NCBI GenBank assembly: GCA_013396755.1
Contig: VWZF01003317.1
Location: forward strand, 918,056 to 982,055
Length of the DNA stretch: 64,000 nt
DNA from: Sclerurus mexicanus
Lineage: Eukaryota > Chordata > Aves > Passeriformes > Furnariidae
Reading direction: 5' to 3'
The position numbers were made by a program, and so were the translations under genes. Below the pieces are notes generated by a model, which was not told the origin of the DNA, ran no database searches, and worked only from the letters and a program-made list of their open reading frames with translations. Shown here piece by piece: positions 48,201-60,769 of the stretch; the stretch's first letter is position 1; every line of letters starts with the position of its first letter.

Positions 48201-51200
48201 AGCCAGCTTTTGTCTCTGGCTCCACACAGGCTCCTGGAGAACAGTAATTGCTTTCTCCAGAACTGGCTAATGCTGCTGCCCTGGGGCTTGAAAACTCCTG
48301 CTCTGCTGGGCCAGGCTACTTCCCCTGTGCTGCAGGAACAGCTTCCCAAGTTAATCCATGCAAATATTAGCTTGTCCAAACTGGAATGTTTGGAGGCTGT
48401 ACTTCGGTTTTCTCTCCCCCTCCTGCCCCCACCAACTTCAGGAATCTCTTCCATGGTGTTTCCCTCCTAAGTTATGAATATTTTGAAACAAGGTCCCTTC
48501 CGCAGCGTTAAGTAAATACTTTGATCATTTTCCTAAAGTAATTCCGTTCTCCTGGTTAACAGACTGTCCTGGTAGAGCTGGTGCCCAGTGGCAGGAAGAA
48601 CACGGTATTTCATGGCACCGAGGAAGGGAACTGCCCGAAATGTGCTGTGCACAACAAGGTGGGGATAGTTTGAAGGCAAATGTTGGGAAGGTTTCTGTTG
48701 CCGTAGAGAGTGATGAGCTCATCCCAAGCTCCATCCTGAATGACCTGGGCCTGCAGTTTGTAGAGTTTATTGAGATTTACCTGGGACACAAAAAGATGCT
48801 TTTACAGTAACATCTTAAAGCGTTTATGATACTCAAATGCCAACTCAAATTTGATTCTAGAATTATTGTCAGGCATATTAGCATTCATGAAGAGATTAGA
48901 GGTTTGGGGTTTTTTGTGGGGTGAGGAGAGGAGAAATTAAACAGTACCATGCTTATCACCATTTCTTAACTGGTAGGACTGAAAGGAGGTGAACTCTGCT
49001 GGCTGTGCAGGTCTTTGCAGCTGATTCCTGCCAGCTTCTGTGACAGCATTTTCAGATCTTTGTTTTGTGTGCAGGTAGTGTTTTTTCCCTGGGAGGTGCT
49101 GAAAGAAGATCAAAGTCTAAAATATAAGTTGTTATATTATCTTCTCTGCTACCATATGACCTTTTTCCCCGTGCACTTCTACATGTGTCATGGGACCAAT
49201 ATGTATTTTAAAATAACCTTTATTCTTAGAAGGGATTGGCCAAATGTTGGGTTCTGAAAACCCAATTAAATACAGCTTTTGAGAAAGGACTGAGGTATTT
49301 GTAATTATATTGGGGTCTTTTCAATGTTCCCCCAGTTCTCTCTGGAAATAAAAAGTGCTGAGGAAAAGAAATAAAATGAGGGAATGTATTTGTACCTTTT
49401 CCCTTTCAGTGGCATCTTGTAATAGAGAGGAGGGTGAAGGAGGTATTTATTTCTGGGAGAAATGGCTCCTGAGCCTTTTTTCAAGGCAAGGGGAGGGTAC
49501 AAGATATGAGGTTTCTGCTTAGGGAGATTGAAGCCCTAATGTGTTGCTGTTCCTGCTTCAGAAAACCAATCTTCTATACTCTGTTAAAGAATTAATTTTT
49601 TTAATCCGTGTTCTTTATCAACAGTTTCCAATTCAAACAGAAAATTGGTCTGCAGACTCCCTCCAGACTCCCACGGCTTTGGCATTATCCATCTGTTAAT
49701 GCTCTACCTACATTCGTAAATTGATGCTCAGACAGGATTTTTGCCTTTCAACACCCCCCAGTGATTAAACCTGCCCAGGAGTTAGTACAAGGGCTCACCA
49801 GTCCATCCCAAGCTCTTTGCCAGGCCTGTCCTTTAGTTGTTGTCTTTGCAGGTTATGCAAAAACCCTCAATAACAAAAACACCCCATGGGCATAATGCCA
49901 CTCCTGCTCACCCAGCAGTAAATTTTGTCCCTGTTTGCCCCCTCCTTCATGCTGGAAATGTAATGTCCCAAACCATTGATGGCTTCCTTCCTTTCTGCAG
50001 AGACAGATGCCAGTTCAGGATGGTCCTGCTTTTCAGTCAGCTCGGGGCAGCCAAGAAGTGAGACACTACACTCCTTTCATTTTTCCTTCTTTTCAAGGGA
50101 GTGAACAAGAAGCTGTTTGACTTTGCTTGTCAGAGCAATGGTTCTTATGTTTGAGTAGCTTTAGCAATTACTAATCGTGAGAGTGATTGTAAACCCGGAC
50201 TTACTGCTGCACAAGAGGTGGTTTCACTGTGATGGGAGTTAGCACAGGAGGAGGTGGTGCAATTACAGTAATTGGAGGTTGCTTATAGCACATAGGAGCA
50301 AAGGAATAAATAAGCTTTTGTTTAAGATACTGCTGCTACTGTGGCACGCCTTAGTCTGAGCTCAGCAAGGTAAAATGTGAATAATTTTCTCTCTTTTGGT
50401 GTATTTATCTCATTTTATGCAAGAGAAGTGATTTTGGTGTATTTTCAGAATAGCTGAAAATTAATATTTATTGGGTTGTTGGCTTTTTGGGTTTGGTGTG
50501 TTTGTTTTTATAGTAGTAATTTAGTCTAGATTCTATACATGCTCTTGTCCTTGTGCAGAAGATAAGCTTGAGGAAAAGACATACTGAAAACTGAACTCTT
50601 CCAAAGGACATAGCTCCCAAAATAAGAAACTAAATACTGAATTCCCATTAAGTTTCTTGACCTTAAACGCATGTATTTTTGTCTTAAAACAGAGCTGTAG
50701 AGGTAGATGAAGGCAGTGGATCTTCAGGTCATTGAAAACAGGGTTATTCTTCCAGGTTTGCTTTGACGCAGAAATGAGTGTGCAGTTGTAACATGGGAAG
50801 CAGCTGACTAACTAGTTCATAATGTGGGTCACCAGTGTAAAAAGGTTCCTCTTCCAGGGATGCAAACATTATCAGCACCAGGGAGAGTAGTTTCTGCAAA
50901 CTGCTTGATCAGTAGTACCAAAGATAGAGAAATGCCAGAGATGAGCAACAGAACTTCAGGTTTAGGAGAAATGACCTGCAAGGAAGGGCAGGAGAACTGG
51001 AGGAGGCTTGGACAGGTTCCTTGTCATGGTCCCCATGTCTGAAATGCTGTGCCGAACTCAAAGTCCCCTAAATTACTTACTCATACAAGCTTAAGAGGAC
51101 TCAAGGAAGGACTGGAAGTGGAAGGGAGGAATTTGAAGGTTGTTACTGAAGTAGTGCTGGAATAATGGAAGAGTTGATCAACAGACGGGGAAGGATGGTG

Positions 51201-51416
51201 ACCTGCTTCATTTCTTGAAAAGCAGTGGAATATGGGGACAGGAACCAGGTTTTCTCTATGGCTCTAACAAGGAAAAGATGAATTGCGAACTTTAAAATAT
51301 TTCAACTTATTAATGGAATGAAACCTTGCAAGGGGCTATCAAGAGAGTCTCCAGAATATCCCTTTTTGGATGTTTTGAGAGCAGACTAAACAATACAACT
51401 TTTGGTAATGAATGAA
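42231..51416. other. Intronic DNA, nothing recognised
   Basis: No transposon, exon or RNA gene could be supported in these 9 kb, so this part of the big intron is notably poor in recognisable repeats. A-runs occur at about 45364-45373 and 47346-47362. Low-confidence regulatory motifs (RE1-like at 43610, RFX-like at 47028) are listed under findings. Confidence 0.6.
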
Positions 51417-51452
51417 ATATATATATATATATATAGAGAGAGAGATAGATAT
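51417..51452. repeat. Compound microsatellite (AT)9(AG)5
   Basis: Nine AT units run directly into five AG units and then an imperfect ATAGATAT tail. It is likely length-polymorphic. Confidence 0.9.
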
Positions 51453-53438
51453 CTCGTCTCAAAGACTTGGCACTCCCTTCTGCCATTGTCTGCACAGTGG
51501 GCAGCCTGCACAGGATTTTGTGGCATACAGTATTGTATTCAGCTGCTGTATGAAAATGAAATGCTCATTAGTGCTGAAATAATTAAAAGAAAAACCTGTG
51601 TTGAAAGTTCCAAAATATATCATACTGGAAATTTGAAATAAGGTATGTAATGCTGTTACTGAATTATGTATTAGGTAGATAGAGGTAAGTACAAAGACAA
51701 CTATGAAGAAGAAAGTGTCGTAATTTAACAGTAGTACAACATACTGAAGTTGTAATGTTACCTTGCTCTCCACTTAACATATTCTTGCTAAAAGATTCGA
51801 GTTCACCATGTCATTAAAGCATTTGCTTAAAGATTAGGTAAAGAATCATCAGATACCTGTTTCTGGTGGATTTCTTTGTGGCATTTAATCAATCTCTGAG
51901 GTTATAAGAATTTGCAGCAAATTAATTAAAATTATAACTGAGTAGAACTGTGGGATATGTGGAGATTGGCATAATAGTGAGTAACAGGGAGAGCAAAACA
52001 GCCAGAGAGGGTGATGTGGATTGCTGAGCATGATGAACCTATACAAATAATCACGCAAAGGTGTGTAATGAGATGTATGAGTTGTGCCTGCAGGTGAGGA
52101 ACCATTCCAACGAAAGGAGCAGTGCTGAAAATATCTCAGGATTTGTAATGGGCAGGTGGTGTGAGACTCTGGGGGGGAAAGGCTGGAATGTGATGTCTGG
52201 TACATTACAGTGGGACGAGCAGGCACTTGGCTTCATATGTGTGCAGTACACAGATGTGTGTGTTGGGATTTGTGCTGTAGGTGGCACCAGTACCAGACGG
52301 TCACAGTCCTGCATTTCTAGAAGTGGTCATGAAATGCTGATGAAAAATTGCGCCATTGGCGAGTTCTGTAAAACAATTCCCGTGCTTTTGCGTGAAAATC
52401 TTAACAGTGTTAAATTGCTTACTTGTCTGGGGGGCTGTCACTGCTACCCCTACCCCGTAAGAAATGAGCTTTTCTGAAGAGCTCTCTAATGTAAGGGAGA
52501 AAGAGTAACAAAAAGCAGTGGCTGTGCACAAATCAGGTGTTTCCGAGCTGGTGATAATCCATGTGGGTGAGCAGTAGGGATGAGTGGCCTTTTGGAGCAA
52601 ACTACGAAAGGAGGTAGTATATATGCTGTGTTTTCATATTGTTCAGGCCAGCAGTGGATAATATGCTGGAAAATGTGCCAAAGGAAGGTTGCTGGAGTTG
52701 GTACAGTTGACCTGCATAGAACTGAAAGGATCTGTGTTAGAATTGAAAGATTTGATATGCCCACGTTTTATTTCTCTGAAAATCTGGGGAAATTCTGGTC
52801 AATACTTGGTGTGCTCTTGCATGCTTGAGAAAAAATTACTCATCAAACTTATTTTTACACATAAATTCTCTGTCTTAAGAAAGAGTATGAATGTCCATGT
52901 CTTACCCTCCATAGTGAGGGTTGTTCATTTGGCAGTCTGGTTACACATGCTGGTTTTATTGATAGAAGGGCTGATGAGTTTGATTGATAAGAGTTATATC
53001 AATTGAATCTTAATGTGTTTGAATTAGGATATTGCTCCTATAAATACTGCATGTTAGAGGAGATTACTTAATTGGTGTTCTTGTTGCTTTTAGTTTTGAG
53101 TGGATTTTAATGAACTCAGTTTTACCAAAGGCCCTCAGCAAGTTTGCTTTAGCCTTTGCCTGGAGGAGTTGTAATGTGTTCAGATTCTGTGCTTCTTATA
53201 TTCACATTATTTTAATGTTATTGCTTCATGAATATGCATCAACACACTGTTTTCACATGCAGAGTACTTACCATTAGAAGTCTTCTGTGCTATTCCATGT
53301 ATTTTAGGTAGATCAGTGAGTACTGTTTCATATACTTTGGAATTATAATAACCACTGCGTCTTTTTTTAATAAAACCCATACCTACCTGTATTTTTCTGT
53401 TGAAGCTTACAATGTTTTTATTATTGTTTGTTTTCCAG
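51453..53438. other. Intronic DNA up to the 3' splice site, nothing recognised
   Basis: This is unique-looking AT-rich sequence that ends in a T-rich tract and the acceptor GTTTTCCAG at 53438. Confidence 0.6.
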
Positions 53439-53520
53439 TGAGAGGTTTATGGTGAGGTTAAACAAGAACGGAGGCCCCAGGAACCCGGAGAAGATAGATC
53501 GAATGTGTGCACTTTTCACA
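53439..53520 (+). CDS. DOCK3: DOCK3 exon (about residues 249-276)
   Basis: The exon completes the Ser codon split across the 20-kb intron, encodes ERFMVRLNKNGGPRNPEKID then RMCALFT, and ends in phase 0 before the donor GTACGT. The pattern SERFxVRLNxNGxPxxPxK is a hallmark of DOCK-B members; GGPRNPEKI points to DOCK3 over DOCK4 (which has LPKAPDKPE at this place in my memory). Human DOCK3 as I recall reads FLVRL and KIERM where this reads FMVRL and KIDRM, conservative changes. The length of 82 nt means skipping would shift the frame. Confidence 0.95.
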
Positions 53521-56500
53521 GTACGTGTCTCTTCCCTTCCTTCTGCCCTTGTGTGCCTGGACATTACTCACGCTGAGGGGGAGAGAAACAATTCTTCCTT
53601 TCCAATATATTGAGCAGAAAGGAAGCTGTTTCTAAGTTTTGTTATGTTTGTGACAAAATGTTAACATAGGAAATGAATGTAGTTCTAAATTATTTTTATG
53701 GCTAAGAAAACAATCTGAAGTACTTCCTTTGAAGTGCCTTTTTTCCTGCTTATAGTGTGAAAATTTTAATATTTTCATTGCATGTACTGTGCCTTTAGGG
53801 AGCAGGGCACAGGGAAAGGCTGTGATGGCCTGAACAAAAAACAAGGCACTTTTCTCAAAGTCAGGCAAACAACAACACACAGGAGAAGTAACACCCATCT
53901 GGCTCCTACCAGATGATTCCTCATTTGGGAATGAAACAGCCAACTATGATGTATTTCCTTTTGATTCTTCAGACTCAGCCTTCACCAAACTGCCTTCTTG
54001 TTGTATAGTTTTGGTTATACCAAAATGGAATCATAGAGTGGCTTGGGGTGGAAGGGACCTTAAAGATAATCCAGTTCCCTGCCATGGGAAGGGACACCTT
54101 CCCTAGACCAGGTTGCCCAAAGCTCCATCCAGCCTGGCCTTGAGCACCTGCAGGGATGGAACATCCACAACTTCCCTGGGCAACCTGTGCCAGGGCCTCA
54201 GTCCTCAAAGTGAAGAATTTTTTCCTGGTATCTCATCCAGCCCTGCCCTCTGTCAGTGTGAAGCCATTACCCCTTGTCCTGTCCCCACATGCCCTTGTCA
54301 GAAGTCCCTTCTGCATTGGTCTTATGTTTAAAATCCCCTCAGAACTCCCTCTCAGCCATATGTCAGACCATGATTTTATCTGCCACTTTTTCTCAGAGAG
54401 AATATGAAAATCTAGAGGTGTTGAAACTTAACAACCATGACAGGATAACTGTAAGGACTATCAGATCCCAGGTGTGATGAACACCTTCCATCCTGTCTCA
54501 CCTTTAGCTCTGTGACAGAAGTATTTTTCACTTTCTTCAGTGAAGAGATAGTGTGGCAGAGAGCTTTGATATAAGCTTTGGTTGTGGCAGTGAAGCCCTC
54601 TAAGGTCAGGCAGGGCTGGTCATTGAAACAGACTCTCAGCACTGTTCCATTCTTTCCTTTAAGAAAGTAGTGGAATTTCTCCTCTTAAGGGACAGAGTAT
54701 ATCCATCCAGATGTAGGGATGCTCAGTTTTGGCTCCACCTGGAGAGAAGAGATGTGAGTCAGTCCAAAAATAGCACTGGCATGGATGCTGACATCAGGGG
54801 CAGTTCAGATTTAGGTGCCATCAGTGAAGTGCTGCTTGCTCATTACAATGAGGTAAGAGTGTCTTAGTGTTTCCACTGGCACAGATGACTCCGTAGTTGG
54901 TAACTCAAACCCAAGGGTCCTTCTCTGCCAGGGGAAGCTGGCCAGGGAGCACGCTGCAGCTCTGGTGTCATGCCAGAGGGAGGAGTGGAGGAATAAGGGC
55001 TTCCCTAAGGAACATTCCCAAAAGGCAGGGCAGACTGCTTTGTATGGGGTCAGGTACTTTTAGGTATCTGAGGTTCATTGTTCTGGAAAATACTTTCCCC
55101 ATCAAACTTCCCAATCTACACCGGTGCCACACAGCTTTGGGTGAACTTTTTGGAGCAACTGTCCTGCTTCACTCTGTGGTGAACAGATGAAACAGTTTTG
55201 CTCTGGTGGCCTTCAAACCAGCCTTTATACCCTTTAAAAAACAGTCATACACTGCAGCCAGGGACATAACATATGCCAGGAGAGACCTGCTAGGTATTGT
55301 GAAAAAGAGTCTGAAAGAGGCCAGTGCAGAGTGTTGCAGGCAGTGCCACTCTGCAGCACTTCTGCCAGGTGACCTTCCTGTGTCACTGCCAAAGCTGTTG
55401 GAGTATCAGCTCTCTGAGGGGCTCAGGCTCCATCTCTCTGTCTGGGCAGGTGCTCAGACCCTCTCACTCTCTCTGCTAGAGATACGTGGAGATTCCCCTC
55501 TACGTAACAGGAATTACAACTGGAAAAATTACCTGTGCAAAAAGCAGTACTCTTCTGGTACAGTATTTTTTATCAGTATATTCAAAGAACATTCCAAATG
55601 GTGTTGTAAAAGAGCCACAAGTAATTGCTTTTTGTGAATAACCATTTTATCTGCAATGGTTTTATCATAATTTCTTAATTATGAAATGCTTCCCCGATAA
55701 GGTAATTCCATGATTTTCAGGTTTATTCCCAAACTTGTGTTCATCTTGACTTTATTTATTTCCTTGCCCTCCCTCACTATGCTGCCGTATCTTTCCAAAT
55801 CTCTCATCTTTCCCAGAGGCAAGAATCTCATATCTTAGACAATTCAAGGGTTTCCTGTCTTTTCCTGCTCTGTTACTTCCAGGACTTCAGCTGTCTCCTT
55901 GTGTAAGATCTCAAAACTGCTCAGGGTTTGGTTTTACTTCTGCTGTCATATCATAGCTAAGGTGAGAAGCTGCTTGCTCTGAAGATCAAAGCTCACTCAG
56001 GCAAACTTCAGCCTATGCACCCTTTAGAAACGTTCCTGGGTCTGAACTGAAACATAACCACACAGCAGAAGCTTGTTATTTGTGTTCTTACTCTCTGTGG
56101 CCTGTGAGGTTGGCAACTGAATTCAGTAACTAATTAGTAGCACACTGGTATCCTTGATTCCCTTGGTTTGGGGTGGTTGTGATGCTGTTTGGGTTTTTAA
56201 CATACACCTAGACCTTCTAGAAACCAGCCTTGCAGAAAACTAACCATTACTGTCGAGTAATTCTTTTCCATATCCAATACTGGGGGGAAAATTTAGGGGT
56301 GCTTTTCTAGAAAGCCATTCAATCAGCATTATAATGTAATTCTTTTACTTGTGAACCAGAATAATGTAAGAGGCAGCCCCAGAGGCTGTGGGAAATACCC
56401 ACCCAGTGCATACAGTCCTAAAAACACCTTTCAGTCTATTTATATTGCACACAAATCAACAGTGAATGTAGTCTGTCCTCTTCTGGTCCAAAGTCATGTG

Positions 56501-58337
56501 CATGGATTCTCTGCAGAGGAATTATCTGAAAACTTCAGGGATTGGGGCTTTTGATTGTTTGGTCCATGTCATACTAAGAATTTCTTCCCTTGTAAGAAGC
56601 CTCTGCTGTACAAACTGAAATACAAGGCCATCTGGGCCCACAGTTTTTGTCTTTTGACTGTGACACAGTGTTTTTTTGTGAAATTGAAAAGCAACTAAAG
56701 TGTGAACTCATCAATATGTTCATGCCCTGCCGTTTTCCGATGTTTTGACAGCTGCCCTTTAAAAAAATAGTTCTTCAAATTGCTGTTAATTAGAACTGGT
56801 AATCTGATAGTATAATAAAATTCCCCCTGTCAAAGCACAGATATTTTCAAGAATCTATTGCTCTCTAGAGCATTAAGCACCACCTCCCAGGTTTTTTGCT
56901 CTTTGAAATGTCTTGTGAGGCACTGCTGAGATTAAAACTATGTCAGACCCCCTCTTAGTGTGGAACTTCATGTCTCCAAGACATGCAAGATAAAGGCTAC
57001 CATATGCTGCTACACTGGTCTGTTGGGTGATGGAGAAAGCCTAGAAAGTGTGTTCTCTTCTTGGTGCAGCAGCAGAATAAAACTTGCAGAGAAAATGCTA
57101 AGGATGATTTTTATAGCTTGATTTTTTGGCTCAGGAGAGACACGATCTGCTCTTTAGCAGGATCCCAAGCAGTGTATTTGCAGCTCCCTGCATATGCTGC
57201 CCTGGGAAATACAGTGCTGCTTTTAGATGGAGTAAGGAGGTAGAGCCATGAATTTATGACTTGCCTGCTGTAATTTAGCAATATAACACATGGGAAAGGG
57301 ATTGAAACCTCTCCTTAGAATAAATTCTCTTTGTGCCCAGTTTTCAGTCACTGGGCCCAGATTTTATTGAGCTACATGTCACTATAATCTGGAGCTGTGT
57401 TGCCATCGTAACCTCAGTTGCTGAGATTTGGTTTCTCAAGTCACATGGGAAAGAAATTTGCTCTGTGGCATAAAGTTCATGTTTTAACTTTCAGCAAAAT
57501 AGAATTTTTAATTCAAAATTGGTTCAGACCAGCAATGACAGAACTTAGATGTCCACAGTTTAATTTCCTCCCTGCCTTTATATAAAAATTCCATTATTTC
57601 CTTTTACAGTGGTTTTAAAACCTCTTAGTTGAGCAGTTTTTCAAGCGGAACGACAAGATTTTGTCAGAATCTGAGATTGTTCCAATTAATTTTTGCACAA
57701 GTAATACCTGACAGTAAGAGGGCAGCACTTAATAGGGTGGAGAAAGAGGCAGCAGGTGTTGCTGTAGAGCACAGGGAGCCTTTTTTCATCAGTCTAAAAC
57801 CTGGATGAATATTCTCACAGGACATGGTGTCTGTTTAAAATCTTTTTTTTGGGAGGTTTAGTAGTGTAAGGAAAGCTTGCTGAACAGTGCTAATGTTTTT
57901 AGAAATAAATGTTTCTTAGATCTTTCCTGTAATTAAAAAAAAAGGCAGAGGGATGTCTCAGAAGTTGATATTTGTTTACAGTTATCAGTGAAATCTGCAA
58001 CATACCAAGGACATTGCAATTGAGACATCTAACATGTAAATGTAAAGTGCTGCAGTGATGAGTTATTGAGAAGTGTTATGTGTATTTTGTGAATTTACTT
58101 CTCTATTATTAAATGTTTCTCAGGGTCAGTAATACCTGTCTTCATTAACTCCAGCTTTGCTTCTGCTCTTCTATAGCTTCCCCTTTTGGGGTTTTTCTTC
58201 AAACTTATTTTTAAAAGGTCTGACCTGTTTCTGTGTAACATGGAATTTCAGTTTTGATCCATGTGTGTTGTTGCAGGCACTTATGTTGGAAGTGCAGAGT
58301 GCTCCTTTTAATGTCTCTGTTTTTTCCAATCTTTCAG
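53521..58337 (+). other. DOCK3 intron (4817 bp)
   Basis: The intron runs from GTACGT to CTTTCAG and contains one antisense CR1 copy. From 54367 to 58337 no transposon or exon was recognised. Frames of up to 143 codons at 55.2-55.6 kb show no domain and no family resemblance. Confidence 0.75.
54026..54366 (-). mobile_element. CR1 LINE 3' part, antisense
   Basis: It starts with TGGAATCATAGAGTGGCTTG, containing the reverse-complemented octamer, then GGTGGAAGGGACCTTAAAGA, CTCCATCCAGCCTGGCCTTG and CCATTACCCCTTGTCCTGTC, ending near CTCTCAGCCATATGTCAGAC. It is a 5'-truncated copy located 506 bp downstream of the exon ending at 53520. Confidence 0.92.
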
Positions 58338-58398
58338 GATCTCAGCAGCAAGGACATGAAGAGGGATTTGTACATAGTTGCCCATGTAATCCGAATAG
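58338..58398 (+). CDS. DOCK3: DOCK3 exon, 61 nt (about residues 277-297)
   Basis: After the acceptor ATCTTTCAG the exon encodes DLSSKDMKRDLYIVAHVIRI and the first base of a Gly codon, then the donor GTACAG (phase 1). The peptide DLxSKDxKRDLYIVxHVIRIGR is one of the best-conserved stretches of the DOCK-A/B N-terminal domain, and here it is identical to human DOCK3 as I remember it. A short beta-strand (LYIVAHVIRI) is evident. The exon is short and was placed by splice sites and phase. Confidence 0.94.
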
Positions 58399-60769
58399 GT
58401 ACAGTATGATTTAGAGCTTGAAATAGGTATCATTAACAATGCTTTTGGAGTATTTTAAATGTATGTTTTAATTAGCTGGCTTTATGATGATTTAACCACT
58501 TAGATAACTCAGTCATAGGTAGATTAGCATTCAGACCATATGGAGCTAAGTGTTAGAAAATTACTGATGGCTGTTTATCCGTGATGTTTTTTTCTTAATC
58601 TGAAACCAAATACTTCATTATACACCTCGTTTAGGGCAGAGGGACAAACTTAAAAGGCTTTTGTTTAATGCTTAAAAATTTCAAATGAGGTCTTTTTACT
58701 GGTGATTATAGGTAGTTTACAGGGCAGGACAGCAGCACACCTGACCATCCACATCCAAATGACAGGCTGTTAGACAAATATGTATCAATAAATATATCTG
58801 CTTTCTCCTGTAGGAGTCTGTGGTTCTTCCAGGAACCCACACTCCAGTTTAAGGAGGTGCCTAAACTTGGGTTTACGGGGAATAGGTTTCTCTGACTAGT
58901 TGTTGGCCAGGTTAGGTTTCCTTTATTGTTTTTGACACTTGTGGTAGCAAGAATGGGAAGTATTTATGACCAAAGTTGAATTTAGAATGTGTCTTACACA
59001 GCAGAGTGCAGTGCTCAAAAGTTCTTAGCCCAGCAGTGTGTTTAAGGTGAAGTGAATTGAATTGCTGGTATCTGTTGTAGTTGGAAGGTGTTAGATAGAA
59101 AAAAGTTAAAGTTAAAAAGGATATAATAAGTTAGTAACAGCTTTAAATTGATCTAAATTATTAGTGTCTGTACTTCCCCTGAGAAATTAGCAATGACATA
59201 TTTTATCTATGTTAAGTATAACTTTAAATATTAGACCTAAAGTGTTAACAGCACATAGTGGGAATAGCAGACAGTTCTTCAGTTGCGTCACTGTCAGGTG
59301 AGCAGTGCAGTGTCATTCACGTGCTCCCGGTTTTCAGTTAACTGAAGCGTGGCCAGGGAGTGTTTGCAGTGACAGGGTGTCTGACCCTCTTGCCAGCCCC
59401 CTCCCTGCTCACACCCATCCCCAGCCTTCTGAGGCACAGCAGGGCTGAGCAGCGCAGTGACACCACAGCCTGGTGTTGTCCTGTGTGTGACAATGTGCCT
59501 TCGAAGCCACAAGTGACTCTGTTATCACTGGAGGTGATTAATGAGGCTTGTAGAAGGATATGCTGTATTAACCTTGGTGCTGCACAAATTACTGTGTGTA
59601 ATGTTACAAGTTCACTTAGATTATCACAGTGATTTTTCTGGCCTTGGCATTTTTTACTCTATTTAAAAACTGCCTTAATAATAGGAAGTGATTCACTGAG
59701 CAGCTTTATACCTCAGAATTCTTCCTGCATTCCAAGACAAACGTGATATATGACCAATATATAATATATATATTATACACAATGTGTAAAGTGAAAATTT
59801 GTGTAAACACTGAGCTGTAATGGAAGGACCACAGTGAATCTCTGTGTGGATCAGATTGGTGAGTACAAGCCGTATTCTTGGCTCAGCCCAGGGATGACTT
59901 GTAGTCGGCCCATGTGGATGCAAATACGTGTCATGGAGCTGCAAATCAAAGATGGCCAGACATGGCACTGCTCACTTTGCCCTTGGCTGTTCTGTTTAGC
60001 TAATTGAGGTGATGGGCCTTAATTAAAGCAGCCCAGGGGGTCAGGTGGGTTAGAGATGAACCTCAGGGTTTGAGACTGTCCAAGAGTGAAAAGTTGTGGT
60101 GGATTGACCCTGGTTGGACTCCAGATGTCCTCCAAACTGCTCTATCACTCCCCAGCAGCAGGACAGGGTTGGGGGTTGAATAAGATGGAGGAAAACTCAT
60201 GGGTGAAGGTCAGGGCAGTTTAATAAAGCAAAAGCAAAGGCCATGCGCAGAAGCCAAGGGGAACAAAAGATTCATTGTCTACTTCTCATCAGCAGTCGAT
60301 GTCCAACCACTTCCCAGGGAGCAGGGAGGGCTTCAGTGCATGTAGAGGCTGCTCCGGAAGAAAAACCTGGGAGTAACAAATGCCTCCCTCTCCTCCTCTG
60401 TTCTCTTTGCCTTTATTGCTGAGCAGATGTAGTGTGGTTTGGAACATCCCTTTGGTCAATTTGGGTCAGCTGTCCCAGCTGTGTCCCCTCCCAAGATCTG
60501 GCCCACCCCCAGCCTCCTGGTGAGGGGTGGATGTTGCAGAGGTAACCTTGATGCTGTGCCAGCCCTGCCCAGCATCTCTGGTGTGTTAACAACACCTTTC
60601 TGGGTGGGGAAAACCAGCTCCATCTCCTCCAGACCCAGTGCAGAAGTGTCAGGCTGCAGGCTGGAGCTGAAGCTTGCCGTAGGTGTGCATACTCAGGGGG
60701 CAGATGGAACCCAATACACGGGATGGCTGCGTGTCAACCCCTGATGTTTTGAATTTCTGTTTGTTCTAG
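58399..60769 (+). other. DOCK3 intron (2371 bp)
   Basis: The intron runs from GTACAG to TTGTTCTAG. It carries an AT-rich palindromic run at about 59757-59776 and, near its 3' end, an antisense LTR that stops 127 bp before the exon. No other transposon was recognised. Confidence 0.8.
60095..60642 (-). mobile_element. Solo LTR, ERVL-type endogenous retrovirus, antisense, 548 bp
   Basis: The plus strand reads TGTGGTGGATTGACCCTGGT at the left end and CAGACCCAGTGCA at the right, the two ends of an ERVL-like LTR family I recognise from songbirds. Inner phrases that also fit are CAGTTTAATAAAGCAAAAGC, CATCCCTTTGGTCAATTTGG and CCTCCCAAGATCTGGCCCAC. On the minus strand a TATA-like AATAAAGG (plus 60410-60418) precedes an ATTAAA signal (plus 60219-60224). 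Flanks are AAAGT on the left and GAAGT on the right, a possible 5-bp target duplication with one change. No internal retroviral genes flank it. Confidence 0.8.

Larger units (their letters stand above)
33408..53438 (+). other. DOCK3 large intron (20031 bp)
   Basis: The intron runs from GTAGGA to TTTTCCAG. It holds two antisense CR1 copies, an older LINE fragment, a solo LTR, two minisatellites and an assembly gap, all listed separately. No extra exon, RNA gene or nested gene was recognised. Confidence 0.8.

Noticed and set aside
55206..55637. Plus-strand open frame of 143 codons
   Set aside because: It has no domain or family resemblance. It is not flanked by splice sites that would fit DOCK3 phase, since the neighbouring exons already join in frame without it.
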